From positions 28,869 through 92,868 of the forward strand of contig NZ_JADLJS010000019.1 of assembly GCF_015680405.1 (NCBI RefSeq): DNA of 64,000 nt, given 5' to 3'. Below are positions 45,255 through 54,933 of this stretch, one piece after another. The notes below the pieces were generated by a model. That model saw only the letters and a program-made list of their open reading frames with translations, was not told where the DNA came from and searched no databases. Made by a program: the position numbers and the translations under genes. Position 1 is the stretch's first letter; each line of letters starts with the position of its first letter. This stretch comes from Pseudomonas pudica. GTDB lineage: Bacteria > Pseudomonadota > Gammaproteobacteria > Pseudomonadales > Pseudomonadaceae.

Positions 45255-47404
45255 TCAGAAACGCATGTCCAGCGCCAGTTCGAAGGTGCGCGGCGGCCCC
45301 ATGTAGTACTGGCTGTTGTAGGCCTGCTTGGCATACACCTCGTCGGTCAGGTTACGTACCCGCCCGGTCAGCGTGGTGTGTTCATCCAGCCGGTAGCGGG
45401 CGAACGCGCCGAACAGGGTGTACGCCGGGGCCTTGAGGCTGTTGGCGTTGTCGGCATACACCGAGCCCACGTAGCGCGCGTCTGCCCCCAACGACCACGC
45501 CGGGGTCAGGCTGTAGTTCAGCCACAGGTTGGCGACGTTGGCCGGTACGTTCACCGGGGCGTTGCCCTTGCGCGATACCGACACGCCGTTGACCGCCTCG
45601 TTGAACTCGTCGTACTGCGCGTCGACATAGGCATAGTTGGCCTCGGCCAGCAGCTTCGGCGTCACCTGCAGGCGCCCGGACACCTCGACACCACGCGAGG
45701 TCTGCTGCCCGGCCTGGACTGTCTGATTGGCGTCGTTGGAGTCGCGCACGGCAAAGTCCTTGCGCACGATCTGGTACAGCGCCAGAGTCGCCGCGCCGCG
45801 CCCGTCGAGAAAGTCGAACTTGCTGCCCACTTCCCACTGCTCGCCCTTGGACAGGTCGAACAGCCCGACGTTGGAATAGGTCGCTGCCGCCAGCGAGCCG
45901 GCCGGCAAGTCGGCAGAGGTACTGTACTGCGCATAGACGCTGGCGGACGGGGTCAGCGCATAGGTCAGGCCGATACGCCCGGAAAGCGGTTCCCAGCGCC
46001 GTTCGAAGAACGCCGGCGAGGTTGGCGTTACCGCGCCGTAGTTGGTCACCTGCATGTCCAGGTAGTCGTAGCGTAGCGCGGTCAGCAAGGCCAGGCGCTC
46101 GGTGAGTTGCAGGCGGTTTTCGGCAAACACCGCGCGGTTGATCACCTCGTGGCGGCGTTGCTTGGTCAGGCCGGCATTCACCCCGGGGATGTCGTCGAAA
46201 CTGCCGGGGTCGAAGTGCTCGGCATCGACCACGTCGCTCCAGCTGCTCGAGGTGGGGTAGAGGGTCTGGCGCATGCGCGAGTACTCCAGCCCCAGCGACC
46301 ACTGGCTGGCCAGGCCGAACAGCTGGTTGTCATGGCGCAGCTCGATGCGATCGCCCAGCAAGTTCTGGTCGTGGCGCTGCAGATAAGGGCTGCTGCGTCG
46401 TACCCTGCCATCGTCGGTGTAGCTGTAGCGTTCGAGGTTGCGGTAATCGCGCTGGGCGTTGTAGTGGTAAAGCGTGTTCTGCACGCTGGTGCTGTCGCTG
46501 AGCTGGTAGTCGAGGATCGAGCGTAGCCAGCGTACCCGCTGCTCGTAGCGCCCGTCGCCGACGTTGTAGTTTTCGAAGCGGCGGCTGTTGTCGATCTTCA
46601 TCGTGCTGCGCCCGGGCAGGATCGGCGAGCCCCAGTAAGGGCTGTCTTCGCGGTCTTCCTGGTATTCCAGGGCCAGGGTGTGGGTGAGGTTGGGCGTCAG
46701 GTCGCTCAGCAACGAGAGGGCCAGGCTGTCGGTGTGCCGTTCGTTGCGGTCGACGTAGCCGTTGCCATGCCCGCGGCTGAAGTCCAGGCGCATGAAATGG
46801 CGGGCATCGGCGGGGTTGCTGGCCAGTGCCTGGTTGATGCCGAACGCCACTTCGCTGTCGTCGAAGCTGCCATGGCGGATACGGCCGTCGATGGTCTGCT
46901 GGTCGCGGCTGGCCAGTTTGGTGATGTAGTTGATCGAGCCGCCCACCGCGCCCGCACCATGCAGGAACGACGATGGCCCGCCGATCAGTTCGACGCGGTC
47001 GAGCACCCAGGCATCCACTGGCCGCGTGGCGCTGCTGTAGCCCAGGTTGATGCCGTTGTACAACTGGGTAACCTGGTTCTGGGTGAAGCCGCGGTAGGCC
47101 ACGAAGCCGCCAAAGCCGGGGTTGGCCGAGGCGTTGACGCCGGTCATGGCGTTGATCACGTCCTGGCTGTCCTTGCGCCGCGCTCCTCGATCAGGCGGCG
47201 GTCCGAGACACTGACCGAGGCCGGCGTTTCCCGCGCGGTGAGGCCCAGGCGCGAGCCGGTGCGGATCGGCTCGTCCAGTTGCACGCCGCTGGCGGCGTCG
47301 CGTTCACCGTCAATGGTGGTGGCGCTCAGTTCCACCGGGGCAGCATCCGCCCAGGCAAGGTTGCAGGTGCCCATGAGGAGCACCAGGGAGGTATTGCGAA
47401 GCAT
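45255..47404 (-). pseudogene. TonB-dependent receptor gene disrupted by a frameshift
   Basis: The 5' part (47404 to about 47174) encodes a signal peptide (MLRNTSLVLLMGTCNLAWADA) and the start of a plug (GSRLGLTARETPASVSVSDRRLIEERGA). The frame then reads RTART and stops at 47156. The rest of the receptor, from DVINAMTGVNASANPGFGGF to the beta-signal FELALDMRF at 45255, is in another frame. Restoring one A in the AA pair near 47173 gives ERGAKDSQDVINAMTG, the expected continuous plug. So a single-base deletion, real or sequencing error, inactivates a siderophore-type receptor of about 715 residues. Confidence 0.88.
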
Positions 47405-47474
47405 GTTGGTGTGTCTTCCACGCAAAGGTCATGGCTGACCGCGAGCGCGCGCAGTCAGGCGCGCCCGGCTGAGG

Positions 47475-47885
47475 TCAGGCGAAATGAAGTACGGCTGCGG
47501 GGAAAGCGACGGGGGAGGCGCGGGGGTTGAGGGCGGGGCGTTGATAGCGCGGCGGCGGTTGCGCCCAGCTGCGCACCACGATGGGCGAGCTGGCCACGGC
47601 TTGCGTAGGGGTGAACGACCAGCCGCCGCTGCTGAGCGGCACGGCCAGGCCGAACGAGGAGCACACCGGGCAATCGAGCTGGGCCATGTGCTGCTCGCCG
47701 CCGGCGCCGTCCAGGTCGATGGCAACGCCGTGTTCGCTGTTGATCGAGCAGAAACCGCCTTCCAGGCCGGCCAGGCGCAGGCCACCCATCTGGCCATGGT
47801 GCAGGCCGCACAGAACCAGGCTGAACAGGACGCAGGCGTAGAGTGTCCAGGCGGTCAGCGTGCGGGTATGCCGGGTGATTTTCAT
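47475..47885 (-). CDS. DUF2946 family membrane/exported protein
   Basis: ATG 47885 gives 136 residues; the longer frame to 47972 lacks support. An N-terminal hydrophobic span (LTAWTLYACVLFSLVLCGLHHG) is followed by conserved Cys/His (GGFCSIN and LDCPVCSSFG), the DUF2946 pattern. These genes are commonly next to TonB receptors in Pseudomonas and may take part in metal handling; function unproven. It lies 70 bases upstream of the broken receptor on the same strand. Confidence 0.8.
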   Translation of the reverse strand: MKITRHTRTLTAWTLYACVLFSLVLCGLHHGQMGGLRLAGLEGGFCSINSEHGVAIDLDGAGGEQHMAQLDCPVCSSFGLAVPLSSGGWSFTPTQAVASSPIVVRSWAQPPPRYQRPALNPRASPVAFPAAVLHFA

Positions 47886-48194
47886 GGCGGCGAATCTACC
47901 ATCCGGATGAACGGTCGGGTAGTGGTTCTGGCTTGATATTTCGGGGCTGTTTTGCAGCCCATCGCGACACAAGGCCGTGCACGGCTTTCAAAGGCGGCGT
48001 GGTTTTGTGTTGATCTTGAACTTGCTCTCCAGCTTGCCTTGCTGGTCGCTGAGGTCGGGGCTGGCGGTCCCCAGGTGCAGGTTGCGATAGCGGGTTTCGG
48101 TGATCGCCACCCGGTGCTTTGTCCTTGAGGGCAGCAGGTTACCTGTGGGAGCGGGTTTACCCGCGAAGAGGCCGGCACAGGCAAGCAAGGGCGC
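47886..48194. other. Intergenic region with hairpin and REP
   Basis: No gene is seen in this 309-base gap. It holds a GGGGCTGTTTTGCAGCCC hairpin (about 47944-47961), then a stretch without features, then the REP at 48141. It lies between the end of the diguanylate cyclase gene and the DUF2946 start. Confidence 0.5.
48141..48180. repeat. Single REP element
   Basis: ACCTGTGGGAGCGGGTTTAC then CCGCGAAGAGGCCGGCACAG, a full-length copy of the standard P. putida REP, 14 bases past the stop of the diguanylate cyclase gene. Confidence 0.85.
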
Positions 48195-49766
48195 TCAGGC
48201 AACAACTACCCGATTGCGCCCCTCCTGCTTGGCCCGGTAAAGCGCCCGGTCAGCCGCGCTCAATGCATCCCCCGGTTCGCTCTCGGCCTCGCCATCCCAA
48301 CGCGCCACCCCCAGCGACACCGTCACCGCCCCCACCGGCTCCACCGGCGTATCCTGCACCGTCACCCGCAGCCGTTCGGCCACCGCTGTCGCAACCTCCA
48401 GATTGGCCCCCGGCAGCAGCATCAGGAACTCCTCGCCGCCGGTGCGGCACAGCAGGTCACCCTCGCGGCAGCAGCGGCGCATCAGTTCCGCCAGCCGGCG
48501 CAGCACCTGGTCACCCATCTCGTGCCCGTGGCAGTCGTTTACCCGCTTGAAATGGTCGACATCCAGCACGATGGCCGCAAATGCGCGCCCCTCGGCTTCC
48601 AGCAGCGACAGGTTGAAATCCAGGCTGCGGCGGTTGCCCAGGCCGGTCAGCGGGTCGGTCTGGGCGTCGCGGTTGAGCCGGCCGATGCGTTCATGCAGCA
48701 GGTTCAGCCCGAACAGCAGCGCGCGCTTCAGCTCGGCCGCCTCGAAGTACCAGGCCGGCACCCGATGCAGGCGCTCGGCAGTGCCGGCCCGGTCCATCGA
48801 GCGGGCGCCAGCGGCCAGCTGCCACAGCGGCCGGGCGATGGTCATGGCCAGCCACCACAGCAGCACGCTGCCCACCAGCGCCAATGGCGCAGAGGTGCCG
48901 ACCACGTTGAGGATCAGGTGGCTCAGTGGCATGACTGTCTGGGTCAGCGGCTGCTGCGCCACCACGCCCCAACCGGCACTGGGCACGGTGGCGAAGCCAG
49001 CGAGCATTTCCACCCCGAGGCTGTTGGTCAGTTGCCGGGTACCACTGCCCAGCGTTGACAGTTGGTCGATCAATTCATTGCCTTCCACCACTGTCCCCAC
49101 GCGCTGGCTGTCGGGGTGATACAACAGACGGCGATTGCGGTCGACCACGTACAGGTAGGAACCGTCCTTGTAGAAATGCTCGCCCAGCAGGCTGTTGAGG
49201 ATATTGCGTTCACGCAGGTACAGGCTGCCGCCGACATACCCCAGGTAGCGGCCGTTACTGTCGAAAATGGGTTGCGACAGCGCCACCACCAGGTTGTTGG
49301 CCGCTGACATGTAGGGCGTCGAAACCAGTGGGCGGCGCACCTGCAGTGCCTTCTGGACACCGGGCGAATGCATGTGCCGGCCGACCATGTGCCGCAAGTG
49401 TGCAGGGGATATCGCCAGCAGCACCCCGTTGGCATCGATCACGAACGTGGAATTGAAGGCCATGCTCTGGTTCAGTACACGCTCGGTCTCCGCCTGCAGG
49501 GCGACGGCGTCGCCCAGCTGGCGGCCTTGCACGCCAGCGCTGAACGACAGCTGCTGCAAGGCGTTGCCGATAAAGGTCTCGGTGATGCTGGCCAGCTTCA
49601 TCGCATACACCCGGTTGGCTTCCAGGGCGTGGTCGATCAGCAGCTGGCGTTGCACCCGGTAGCTGGCAAAATAGCTGGCGCACAGCATGACCACGGCGGT
49701 AAGGGCGCAAAGCACCAGAATGAGTGTGCGTAGATCCAGACGCAGTCCGTGCTTGGCGTGTGGCAA
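48195..49766 (-). CDS. Membrane diguanylate cyclase (dCache + GGDEF)
   Basis: The 523-residue protein has a first membrane span (LRTLILVLCALTAVVMLCASYF), a periplasmic dCache sensor (about 40-280), a second span (SAPLALVGSVLLWWLAMT), a HAMP-like linker and a GGDEF domain. The active site is RTGGEEFLML, with DPLTGLGNRR and DVDHFKRVND before it, so it should make c-di-GMP. The start appears to be TTG 49766 with GAGG six bases upstream; no ATG is available before the first span. REP follows its stop. Confidence 0.9.
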   Translation of the reverse strand: MPHAKHGLRLDLRTLILVLCALTAVVMLCASYFASYRVQRQLLIDHALEANRVYAMKLASITETFIGNALQQLSFSAGVQGRQLGDAVALQAETERVLNQSMAFNSTFVIDANGVLLAISPAHLRHMVGRHMHSPGVQKALQVRRPLVSTPYMSAANNLVVALSQPIFDSNGRYLGYVGGSLYLRERNILNSLLGEHFYKDGSYLYVVDRNRRLLYHPDSQRVGTVVEGNELIDQLSTLGSGTRQLTNSLGVEMLAGFATVPSAGWGVVAQQPLTQTVMPLSHLILNVVGTSAPLALVGSVLLWWLAMTIARPLWQLAAGARSMDRAGTAERLHRVPAWYFEAAELKRALLFGLNLLHERIGRLNRDAQTDPLTGLGNRRSLDFNLSLLEAEGRAFAAIVLDVDHFKRVNDCHGHEMGDQVLRRLAELMRRCCREGDLLCRTGGEEFLMLLPGANLEVATAVAERLRVTVQDTPVEPVGAVTVSLGVARWDGEAESEPGDALSAADRALYRAKQEGRNRVVVA

Positions 49767-49843
49767 TCCTGACCTCGGATGATCGAAAACGGCTACGAAA
49801 TGGGTACAACGTTACGCCTTATGGGCGCAGTGGGGAACCGCGT

Positions 49844-50323
49844 TCAGGAGCCTGGGTTTTCCAGCGCGTCCAGCTCGTCTTCAACCTGCTGCATGCGCTG
49901 CTCGGCCAGGGCCTGCACCTTCGCGTCGCGGGCCGATTCGCGCATCAGGGCGGTGAGCTTCTCGCTCAGGCGCTTGCCGGCCTCGGTGTCTTCCAGGGCG
50001 CGGGCCTTGGCCGGGTCTTGGGTGGCCTCGACGATGGTGGCGAATTCGGCATTGCTGAAGTTCTTTTCGCTGTACAGGCGGAACAGGTCCTGGCGCTGGT
50101 CCTCGACGGTCAGGTGCTTGCGCAGCACGCTCTGGATGGTCGCTTGCGACAGCTGCGGGTGCGTGCGGCCGAGCAGCGCGGCCATGCGCTCGATATTGTG
50201 CGTGTAGGCATCCTGCAGCGGCAGCTGGGCCAGGATCTGTTCTTCGCGGGAGGGTTTCTGGTCGCAGGCGGTGAGGGCTGCAGCCAGTAGCAGGGGCAGC
50301 AGCAACTTCTGGAAGCGAGGCAT
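49844..50323 (-). CDS. Putative lipoprotein of unknown function
   Basis: The 159-residue product starts MPRFQKLLLPLLLAAALTACDQ, with a lipobox LTAC followed by Asp, a residue that favours inner-membrane retention. The mature part is helical and highly charged (EDQRQDLFRLYSEKNFSNAEFATIVEATQD, then KRLSEKLTALMRE) with no recognised domain. It stands alone, 104 bases downstream of the OprD-like gene end and on the same strand. Confidence 0.78.
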   Translation of the reverse strand: MPRFQKLLLPLLLAAALTACDQKPSREEQILAQLPLQDAYTHNIERMAALLGRTHPQLSQATIQSVLRKHLTVEDQRQDLFRLYSEKNFSNAEFATIVEATQDPAKARALEDTEAGKRLSEKLTALMRESARDAKVQALAEQRMQQVEDELDALENPGS

Positions 50324-50389
50324 GGCGTGGCCTGGTTGGGCAGTGAGTGCTGCCGATTATACGGCAGTTGTGGTTGCCTGATGGATTTT

Positions 50390-50408
50390 GGGGCTGCCTT
50401 GCAGCCCC
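50390..50408. terminator. GGGGCTGC-CTT-GCAGCCCC hairpin
   Basis: Perfect 8-base stem with a 3-base loop just after the OprD-like stop on the minus strand. There is no T-run on that strand, so it may be a 3' end stabiliser rather than a full terminator. Similar hairpins occur near 47944 and 43564. Confidence 0.5.
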
Positions 50409-50427
50409 ATTCAGGCAACGCGGAACA

Positions 50428-51768
50428 TCAGAACCCACCCCCCAACGGCCATTCCACCGCCAACCGTATCTGGTCCCCATCCAGCTCCGCCTGCGCCGTA
50501 TTGCCCCGATGCACGTTATGCCGCAGCGAAAACGCGGTGCCCTTGGCCTTGCCGCTCTGCACCACATACCGGGCCTCCAGGTCGCGCTCCCAATGCTTGC
50601 CCCCCTTGCCATAACCCAGGTAGGCATACCCGCCCGCAGGGTCGACATGGCTGCCGTCGATATCGAACCCGCGCACGTACAACGCCGTCAGGTTTAACCC
50701 CGGTACGCCATAGGCGCCCATGTTCAGGTCATAGCGCGCCTGCCACGACTTTTCGTTTGGTGCGTTGAAGTCCGACATCTGCACCGCGTTGGCAATGAAG
50801 ATTGCCCCTCGCGTCACGTAGTCGAACGGCGTGTTGCCGTCCACCTGCTGCCAGCCCAGGCTGAAACCGTGCGGCCCGTGGTCGTAACGCGAGACCAGGC
50901 TCCAGGTGGTGTTGTCGATGTGCCCGGACAGCGCCTTGCCGGTGTCGGTGGTGCGGTACAGGTTTAGGTCGAGGGTTAGGCTGCGGCGCTCATCCAGGGC
51001 ATGGCTGAGGGTGCTGCCCAGGTAATGCTGGTTCCAGCTGTCCTGGTAGCGTGAGGTGTACAGGCTGCCGCTGAAGACGGCGCCGGGGTTCCACACCACG
51101 CCGGCCAGGTCGAAGCTGTTGCCCTGGCGGCCATTGGAGTAGTTCACCACGAAACCCTGATCGTGGCTGGAAGCATTGCGGTCGGCGTTCTCGTTGAAAT
51201 GCCCTGCCACCAGCCTGAGGTTGTCGAACTCGGTACTGTCAAGGAAGAACCCGGTCGCGGTCTCGGGCAGCAGGCGGCTATCGGACGAGCTGAACACCGG
51301 GGTCTTGACCCGTTGCTCACCGTAGGACAGCACGGTATCGGACATGCGCAGTTTCAGTGCCGCGCCGGCACGGCTGTATTCGTTCTTCGGGTGCCCCTCG
51401 TTATCCACCCCGAGCAAGCGTGCCTTGCCCACGCGCCCGCCGCCGCTGTCGAGTTGCACGCCCAGGTAGGCGTGGGCGTCGACCCCGACACCGATCAGCC
51501 CCTGGGTAAAACCGGACCGGAAGGTGCCCATCAGGCCATAGGCCCATTCCTCTGCCTTGCCGCTACGTTCATTGCGCGGCTTGTAGGCGTTGCGCCCGGC
51601 ACTGTTGCGCCCGCCATGTTTGTAATCGCGCTGGTCGAATACGCTGCGGTTGAGCAGGCTCCAGCGGCCATCCTCGACAAAACCGTTGCTTTGCGACTGG
51701 GCGGAGTCGGCCAGTGCAGGGGGGGCGAGCAGGGCGCTGGCGAGCAGCAAAGGGACAGAGCGCGACAT
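50428..51768 (-). CDS. OprD-family outer-membrane porin
   Basis: The 446-residue product has a signal peptide (SVPLLLASALLAPPALA) and the OprD layout: GFVEDGRWSLLNRSVFDQRDYKHGG, AEEWAYGLMGTFRSGFTQGLIGVGVDAHAYLGVQLDSG and a C-terminal strand ending WPLGGGF. Members take up amino acids or aromatic acids. It starts 17 bases after the ATPase gene and so appears to be the last gene of the cobalamin-riboswitch operon. A ribosome site (AACAGGAAG) precedes the ATG. Confidence 0.9.
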   Translation of the reverse strand: MSRSVPLLLASALLAPPALADSAQSQSNGFVEDGRWSLLNRSVFDQRDYKHGGRNSAGRNAYKPRNERSGKAEEWAYGLMGTFRSGFTQGLIGVGVDAHAYLGVQLDSGGGRVGKARLLGVDNEGHPKNEYSRAGAALKLRMSDTVLSYGEQRVKTPVFSSSDSRLLPETATGFFLDSTEFDNLRLVAGHFNENADRNASSHDQGFVVNYSNGRQGNSFDLAGVVWNPGAVFSGSLYTSRYQDSWNQHYLGSTLSHALDERRSLTLDLNLYRTTDTGKALSGHIDNTTWSLVSRYDHGPHGFSLGWQQVDGNTPFDYVTRGAIFIANAVQMSDFNAPNEKSWQARYDLNMGAYGVPGLNLTALYVRGFDIDGSHVDPAGGYAYLGYGKGGKHWERDLEARYVVQSGKAKGTAFSLRHNVHRGNTAQAELDGDQIRLAVEWPLGGGF

Positions 51769-51784
51769 GGGCAGAACTTCCTGT

Positions 51785-52573
51785 TCAGGGGGCGCGAAAA
51801 CGCAGGATGCGCGCGCCGTCGAAAGGGTCGATGAGGTAATGGGCGTGCACGCCGAAGGTGTTCAGCAGGCGCTCGGGTGTAAGCACCTCGAGCGGTTTGC
51901 CGAGGGCGACCAGGCGGCCCTTGTCGAGCACCGCGATGCGGTCGCAGGTGAGCGCCTGGTTGAGGTCATGCAGGGCCACCAGGGTGGTCACCGGCAAGGC
52001 CTGCACCTGCTGCAACAGGCTCAGCTGGTGCTGGATATCCAGGTGGTTGGTCGGCTCGTCCAGCAGCAGCACCTGCGGCCGCTGTGCCAAAGCACGGGCG
52101 ATGTGCACGCGCTGGCGTTCGCCACCCGACAGCGACCCCCACAGGCGTGTGCGCAGGTGCAGGGCGTCGAGGTCGGCCAGGGCCTGTTCGACGATCGCGT
52201 GGTCCTCCCGGGAGAACGGCGCCAGCGCCGACAGCCAGGGGGTACGGCCCAGGGCAACGGCATCGAACACGCTGATCGCATCGAGGGTGTCGGCCTGCTG
52301 TTCGACCAGCGCCAAGGCCTGGGCGACCCGGCGGCGGGGCAACCGTGCGAGCGGTTCCCCCAGCAGTTGCACGCCGCCGTTGCCTGGCTTGCGCAGCCCG
52401 GCCAGCACCTTCAGCAGCGAGGATTTGCCGGAGCCGTTGGGGCCGACGATGCCCAGGGTTTCACCGGCGACAACGCTCAGTTCGATATTGCTGAGCACGG
52501 TATTGCCGGCCAGTTGCAGCCCCAGGTTCTGGCAACTCAAGGGGGCCATCCGTACCGCCGTCATGACCGTCAT
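51785..52573 (-). CDS. FecE/BtuD-like ABC transporter ATP-binding protein
   Basis: ATG 52573 overlaps the permease stop (ATGA), giving 262 residues. Walker A is GIVGPNGSGKSSLLK, the signature LSGGERQRVHIARAL, Walker B LLLDEPTNHLD, and the H-loop VALHDLN, all complete. It powers uptake of an iron-chelate- or corrinoid-type ligand with the preceding permease. Riboswitch context favours a cobalamin-related substrate. The long frame to 53458 is a shadow of the permease gene. Confidence 0.92.
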   Translation of the reverse strand: MTVMTAVRMAPLSCQNLGLQLAGNTVLSNIELSVVAGETLGIVGPNGSGKSSLLKVLAGLRKPGNGGVQLLGEPLARLPRRRVAQALALVEQQADTLDAISVFDAVALGRTPWLSALAPFSREDHAIVEQALADLDALHLRTRLWGSLSGGERQRVHIARALAQRPQVLLLDEPTNHLDIQHQLSLLQQVQALPVTTLVALHDLNQALTCDRIAVLDKGRLVALGKPLEVLTPERLLNTFGVHAHYLIDPFDGARILRFRAP

Positions 52574-53586
52574 GGGCGCCCCCGGCGGCTGATCAGGATC
52601 AACGCGAAGACCGGTGCGCCGAGCAGCGCGGTGACCACGCCAACCGGGATCACCTGGCCAGGGATCAAGGTGCGCGACAGGATGTCGGCGGCAATCAGGA
52701 ACAGTGCCCCGCCCAGTGCGCTGGCGGGCAGCAGGCGGCTGTGCCCGGGGCCTAGCAGCAGGCGCAGGGCATGGGGGATCACCAGCCCGACAAAACCGAT
52801 GGCGCCGACGATGGACACCATCACGGCGGTCACCAGCGCCGCGCAGCTGATCAGCAGCAACTGGGTACGCCGCACCGGGATGCCGAGCGACGCCGCCGAG
52901 TCGGCACCGAAGGTGAAGGCATCCAAGGCACGGCGATGCCACAGGCACACCAGCAGCCCGAACAGTACAACCGGCACGGCCAGCCACACCGAAGGCCAAC
53001 GTACGCCACTGAGGTTGCCCAGCAGCCAGAACAGGATGCCGCGTGCCTGCTCGGCGGTGGCCGACATGGTGATGAGGAAGGCGGTAAGGGCGTTGAACAG
53101 TTGCGAGCCGGCGATTCCGGCAAGGATCACCTGGGCATTGTTGCTGCTGGGGCCGGCTGCCCGGGCCAGTACCAGTACCAGGGCGAACGCTGCCAGGGCG
53201 CCGATGAAGGCGCCGCCAGACATGCTCAGCGCCAGGCTGCCGAAACCCAGCAGGCCCACCAGCACCGCACCGGTCGAGGCGCCGGCAGACAGCCCCAGCA
53301 GGTAAGGCTCGGCCAACGGGTTGCGCAACAGTGCCTGGAGGATCACGCCGCAGGTGGCAAGGCCGGCGCCGCAGGCCGCAGCAACCAGGGTGCGGGGCAG
53401 GCGGTAGTTCCAGACGATGCCGGCGTCGATCGGGTCGACCGGGTAGCCGGCCTGCCACAGGTGGTTGGCCAGCACCTGGCTGACCACGCCGGGCGACAGG
53501 TTGGTTTCGCCGATGGCGGTGCCGGCCAGCAGGGCTGCCAACAGGGCGGCCAGGGCAACGGCGATGCAGGGTAGCAGGCGCATCAT
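52570..53586 (-). CDS. FecCD/BtuC-family ABC transporter permease
   Basis: ATG 53586 shares one base with the binding-protein stop, giving 338 residues with about ten membrane spans. Family landmarks are NYRLPRTLVAAACGAGLATCGVILQALLRNPLAEPYLLGLSAGAS and GAIGFVGLVIPHALRLLLGPGHSRLLPASALGGA. It forms the channel for the ATPase and periplasmic binding protein in the same operon. Confidence 0.93.
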   Translation of the reverse strand: MMRLLPCIAVALAALLAALLAGTAIGETNLSPGVVSQVLANHLWQAGYPVDPIDAGIVWNYRLPRTLVAAACGAGLATCGVILQALLRNPLAEPYLLGLSAGASTGAVLVGLLGFGSLALSMSGGAFIGALAAFALVLVLARAAGPSSNNAQVILAGIAGSQLFNALTAFLITMSATAEQARGILFWLLGNLSGVRWPSVWLAVPVVLFGLLVCLWHRRALDAFTFGADSAASLGIPVRRTQLLLISCAALVTAVMVSIVGAIGFVGLVIPHALRLLLGPGHSRLLPASALGGALFLIAADILSRTLIPGQVIPVGVVTALLGAPVFALILISRRGRP

Positions 53587-54596
53587 CACTGGGCTGCTTT
53601 GCCGCTGGCGAAGGCGGCAGCCAGCGTCTGCAGGCCGCTGAACAAGCGAATGCCGGCCTGCATGGCGTCGGCGTCGAGGATGATGATGCGGTCGTGCTTC
53701 ACCGCGTCCATGTTCCGCGTTACCGGGTCGCTACGCAGGAATGCCAGCTTCTTCTCGTAGTCGTCGGCGGGGTAGCGGCGGCGGTCCATGCGGGCAATGA
53801 TCAGCCAGGTGGGGTTGGCCTTGGCCAGGGTTTCCCAACCTACGGTCGGCCATTCTTCGCTGGACTCGACCACGTTGCGCACGCCGAGGGTACGCAGCAT
53901 GAAGTCGGCGACCCCCTGGCGGCCCGCCACGTAGGGGTCGGTGTGCAGGTCGGCGCTGGAGAACCAGAACAGCGCCGAGGTGGCGGCCAGGTACTTGTCG
54001 GCCAGTTGCGCCCTGGCACTGTCCAGGCGGCTTCTGAGCTCGGTATTCAGGGCCGTGCCACGGTCCTGCACGTCGAAGATTGCCGCCAGCTGGCTGACGC
54101 TCTTGTAGATGGTGTCGACCTGGAACGCCTGCAGGCGGGTGCCATCGGCGCCCACCAGGTTGTCCTTGCCTTCGCAGTCCGACGGCAGCAGGTAGGTGGG
54201 GATGCCCAGTTCATCGAACTGCTCGCGGGTGCCGACCACGCCCTGGGCACCGACCATCCATTCGAACTGCACCGTCACCAGTTGCGGGCGCTTGCCCACT
54301 ACCGCCTCGAAGCTGGGTTCGTTGTCGGCCAGGCGCGGCACCTTGGCGTTCTGCATCTGGTACTCGGGCAGCACGTTGTTGAACCACAGCGAGGTGGCTG
54401 CAAGTTTGTCGCCCAGCCCCAGCGCGTAGAGCATCTCGGTACCGGCCTGGCCAATGGTGACCGTGCGTTGCGGCGCCTGGGTGAAGGTTTGCGGCTTGCC
54501 GCAGTTGTCGACCGTCAGCGGGTAATGGGTGGCAGCAGCCTGGGCCAGGCCGGTGAGGCCGAGGCCGGCGAGCAGGGGGGCAAAACGGGGCAGCAT
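53586..54596 (-). CDS. ABC transporter periplasmic substrate-binding protein
   Basis: ATG 54596 gives 336 residues with a signal peptide (LAGLGLTGLAQAAA). The fold is the two-domain FecB/BtuF class: PQRTVTIGQAGTEMLYALGLGDKLAAT at the start, a helical bridge (about 170-210), and a C-terminal RNMDAVKHDRIIILDADAMQAG. It is the first gene after a cobalamin riboswitch, so a corrinoid, cobinamide or cobalt chelate ligand is likelier than a siderophore. GGAG lies about 10 bases before the ATG. Confidence 0.9.
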   Translation of the reverse strand: MLPRFAPLLAGLGLTGLAQAAATHYPLTVDNCGKPQTFTQAPQRTVTIGQAGTEMLYALGLGDKLAATSLWFNNVLPEYQMQNAKVPRLADNEPSFEAVVGKRPQLVTVQFEWMVGAQGVVGTREQFDELGIPTYLLPSDCEGKDNLVGADGTRLQAFQVDTIYKSVSQLAAIFDVQDRGTALNTELRSRLDSARAQLADKYLAATSALFWFSSADLHTDPYVAGRQGVADFMLRTLGVRNVVESSEEWPTVGWETLAKANPTWLIIARMDRRRYPADDYEKKLAFLRSDPVTRNMDAVKHDRIIILDADAMQAGIRLFSGLQTLAAAFASGKAAQ

Positions 54597-54719
54597 GCTG
54601 GGCGATCTCCTATCGGACAGTTCGGGTGAGGAACGCACGGACAGGCATCGCCGAGCCCCCGCTGGCGGCAGGGGCAACACTGATGGCCAATCCCGGACAC
54701 CCCGCCGGTTGGTGAATGT

Positions 54720-54898
54720 AGGCCGGCAGGTCTCCTGACTGGTGCGTCATGGCCTGGCTCCGGCCTTCCCGGGTTCGTGGCCCAGTGGCATCGATGGAGC
54801 AGGCTCGGCACCTACAGTTGCGGGGGCAGTTCCGTTTGGCCCGAATTGGCGGGCTTGGGATTCCCTATTGATTCCGTGGTGGAAACCGGCGGCCGGCA
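54720..54898 (-). promoter_or_regulatory. Cobalamin riboswitch upstream of the ABC transporter operon
   Basis: Read on the minus strand it shows GGAACTGCCCCCGCAACTGT, then GCCACTGGG, then CCCGGGAAGG, and a perfect B12 box AGTCAGGAGACCTGCC (54725-54740). The outer GCCGGC ends pair to close P1. The element ends 124 bases before the binding-protein ATG. It should switch the operon off when adenosylcobalamin is bound. It fills most of the gap 54597-54933. Confidence 0.93.
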
Positions 54899-54933
54899 TG
54901 GTAGACCATCGTGCCGCCGGGTGAAAACGCTTT

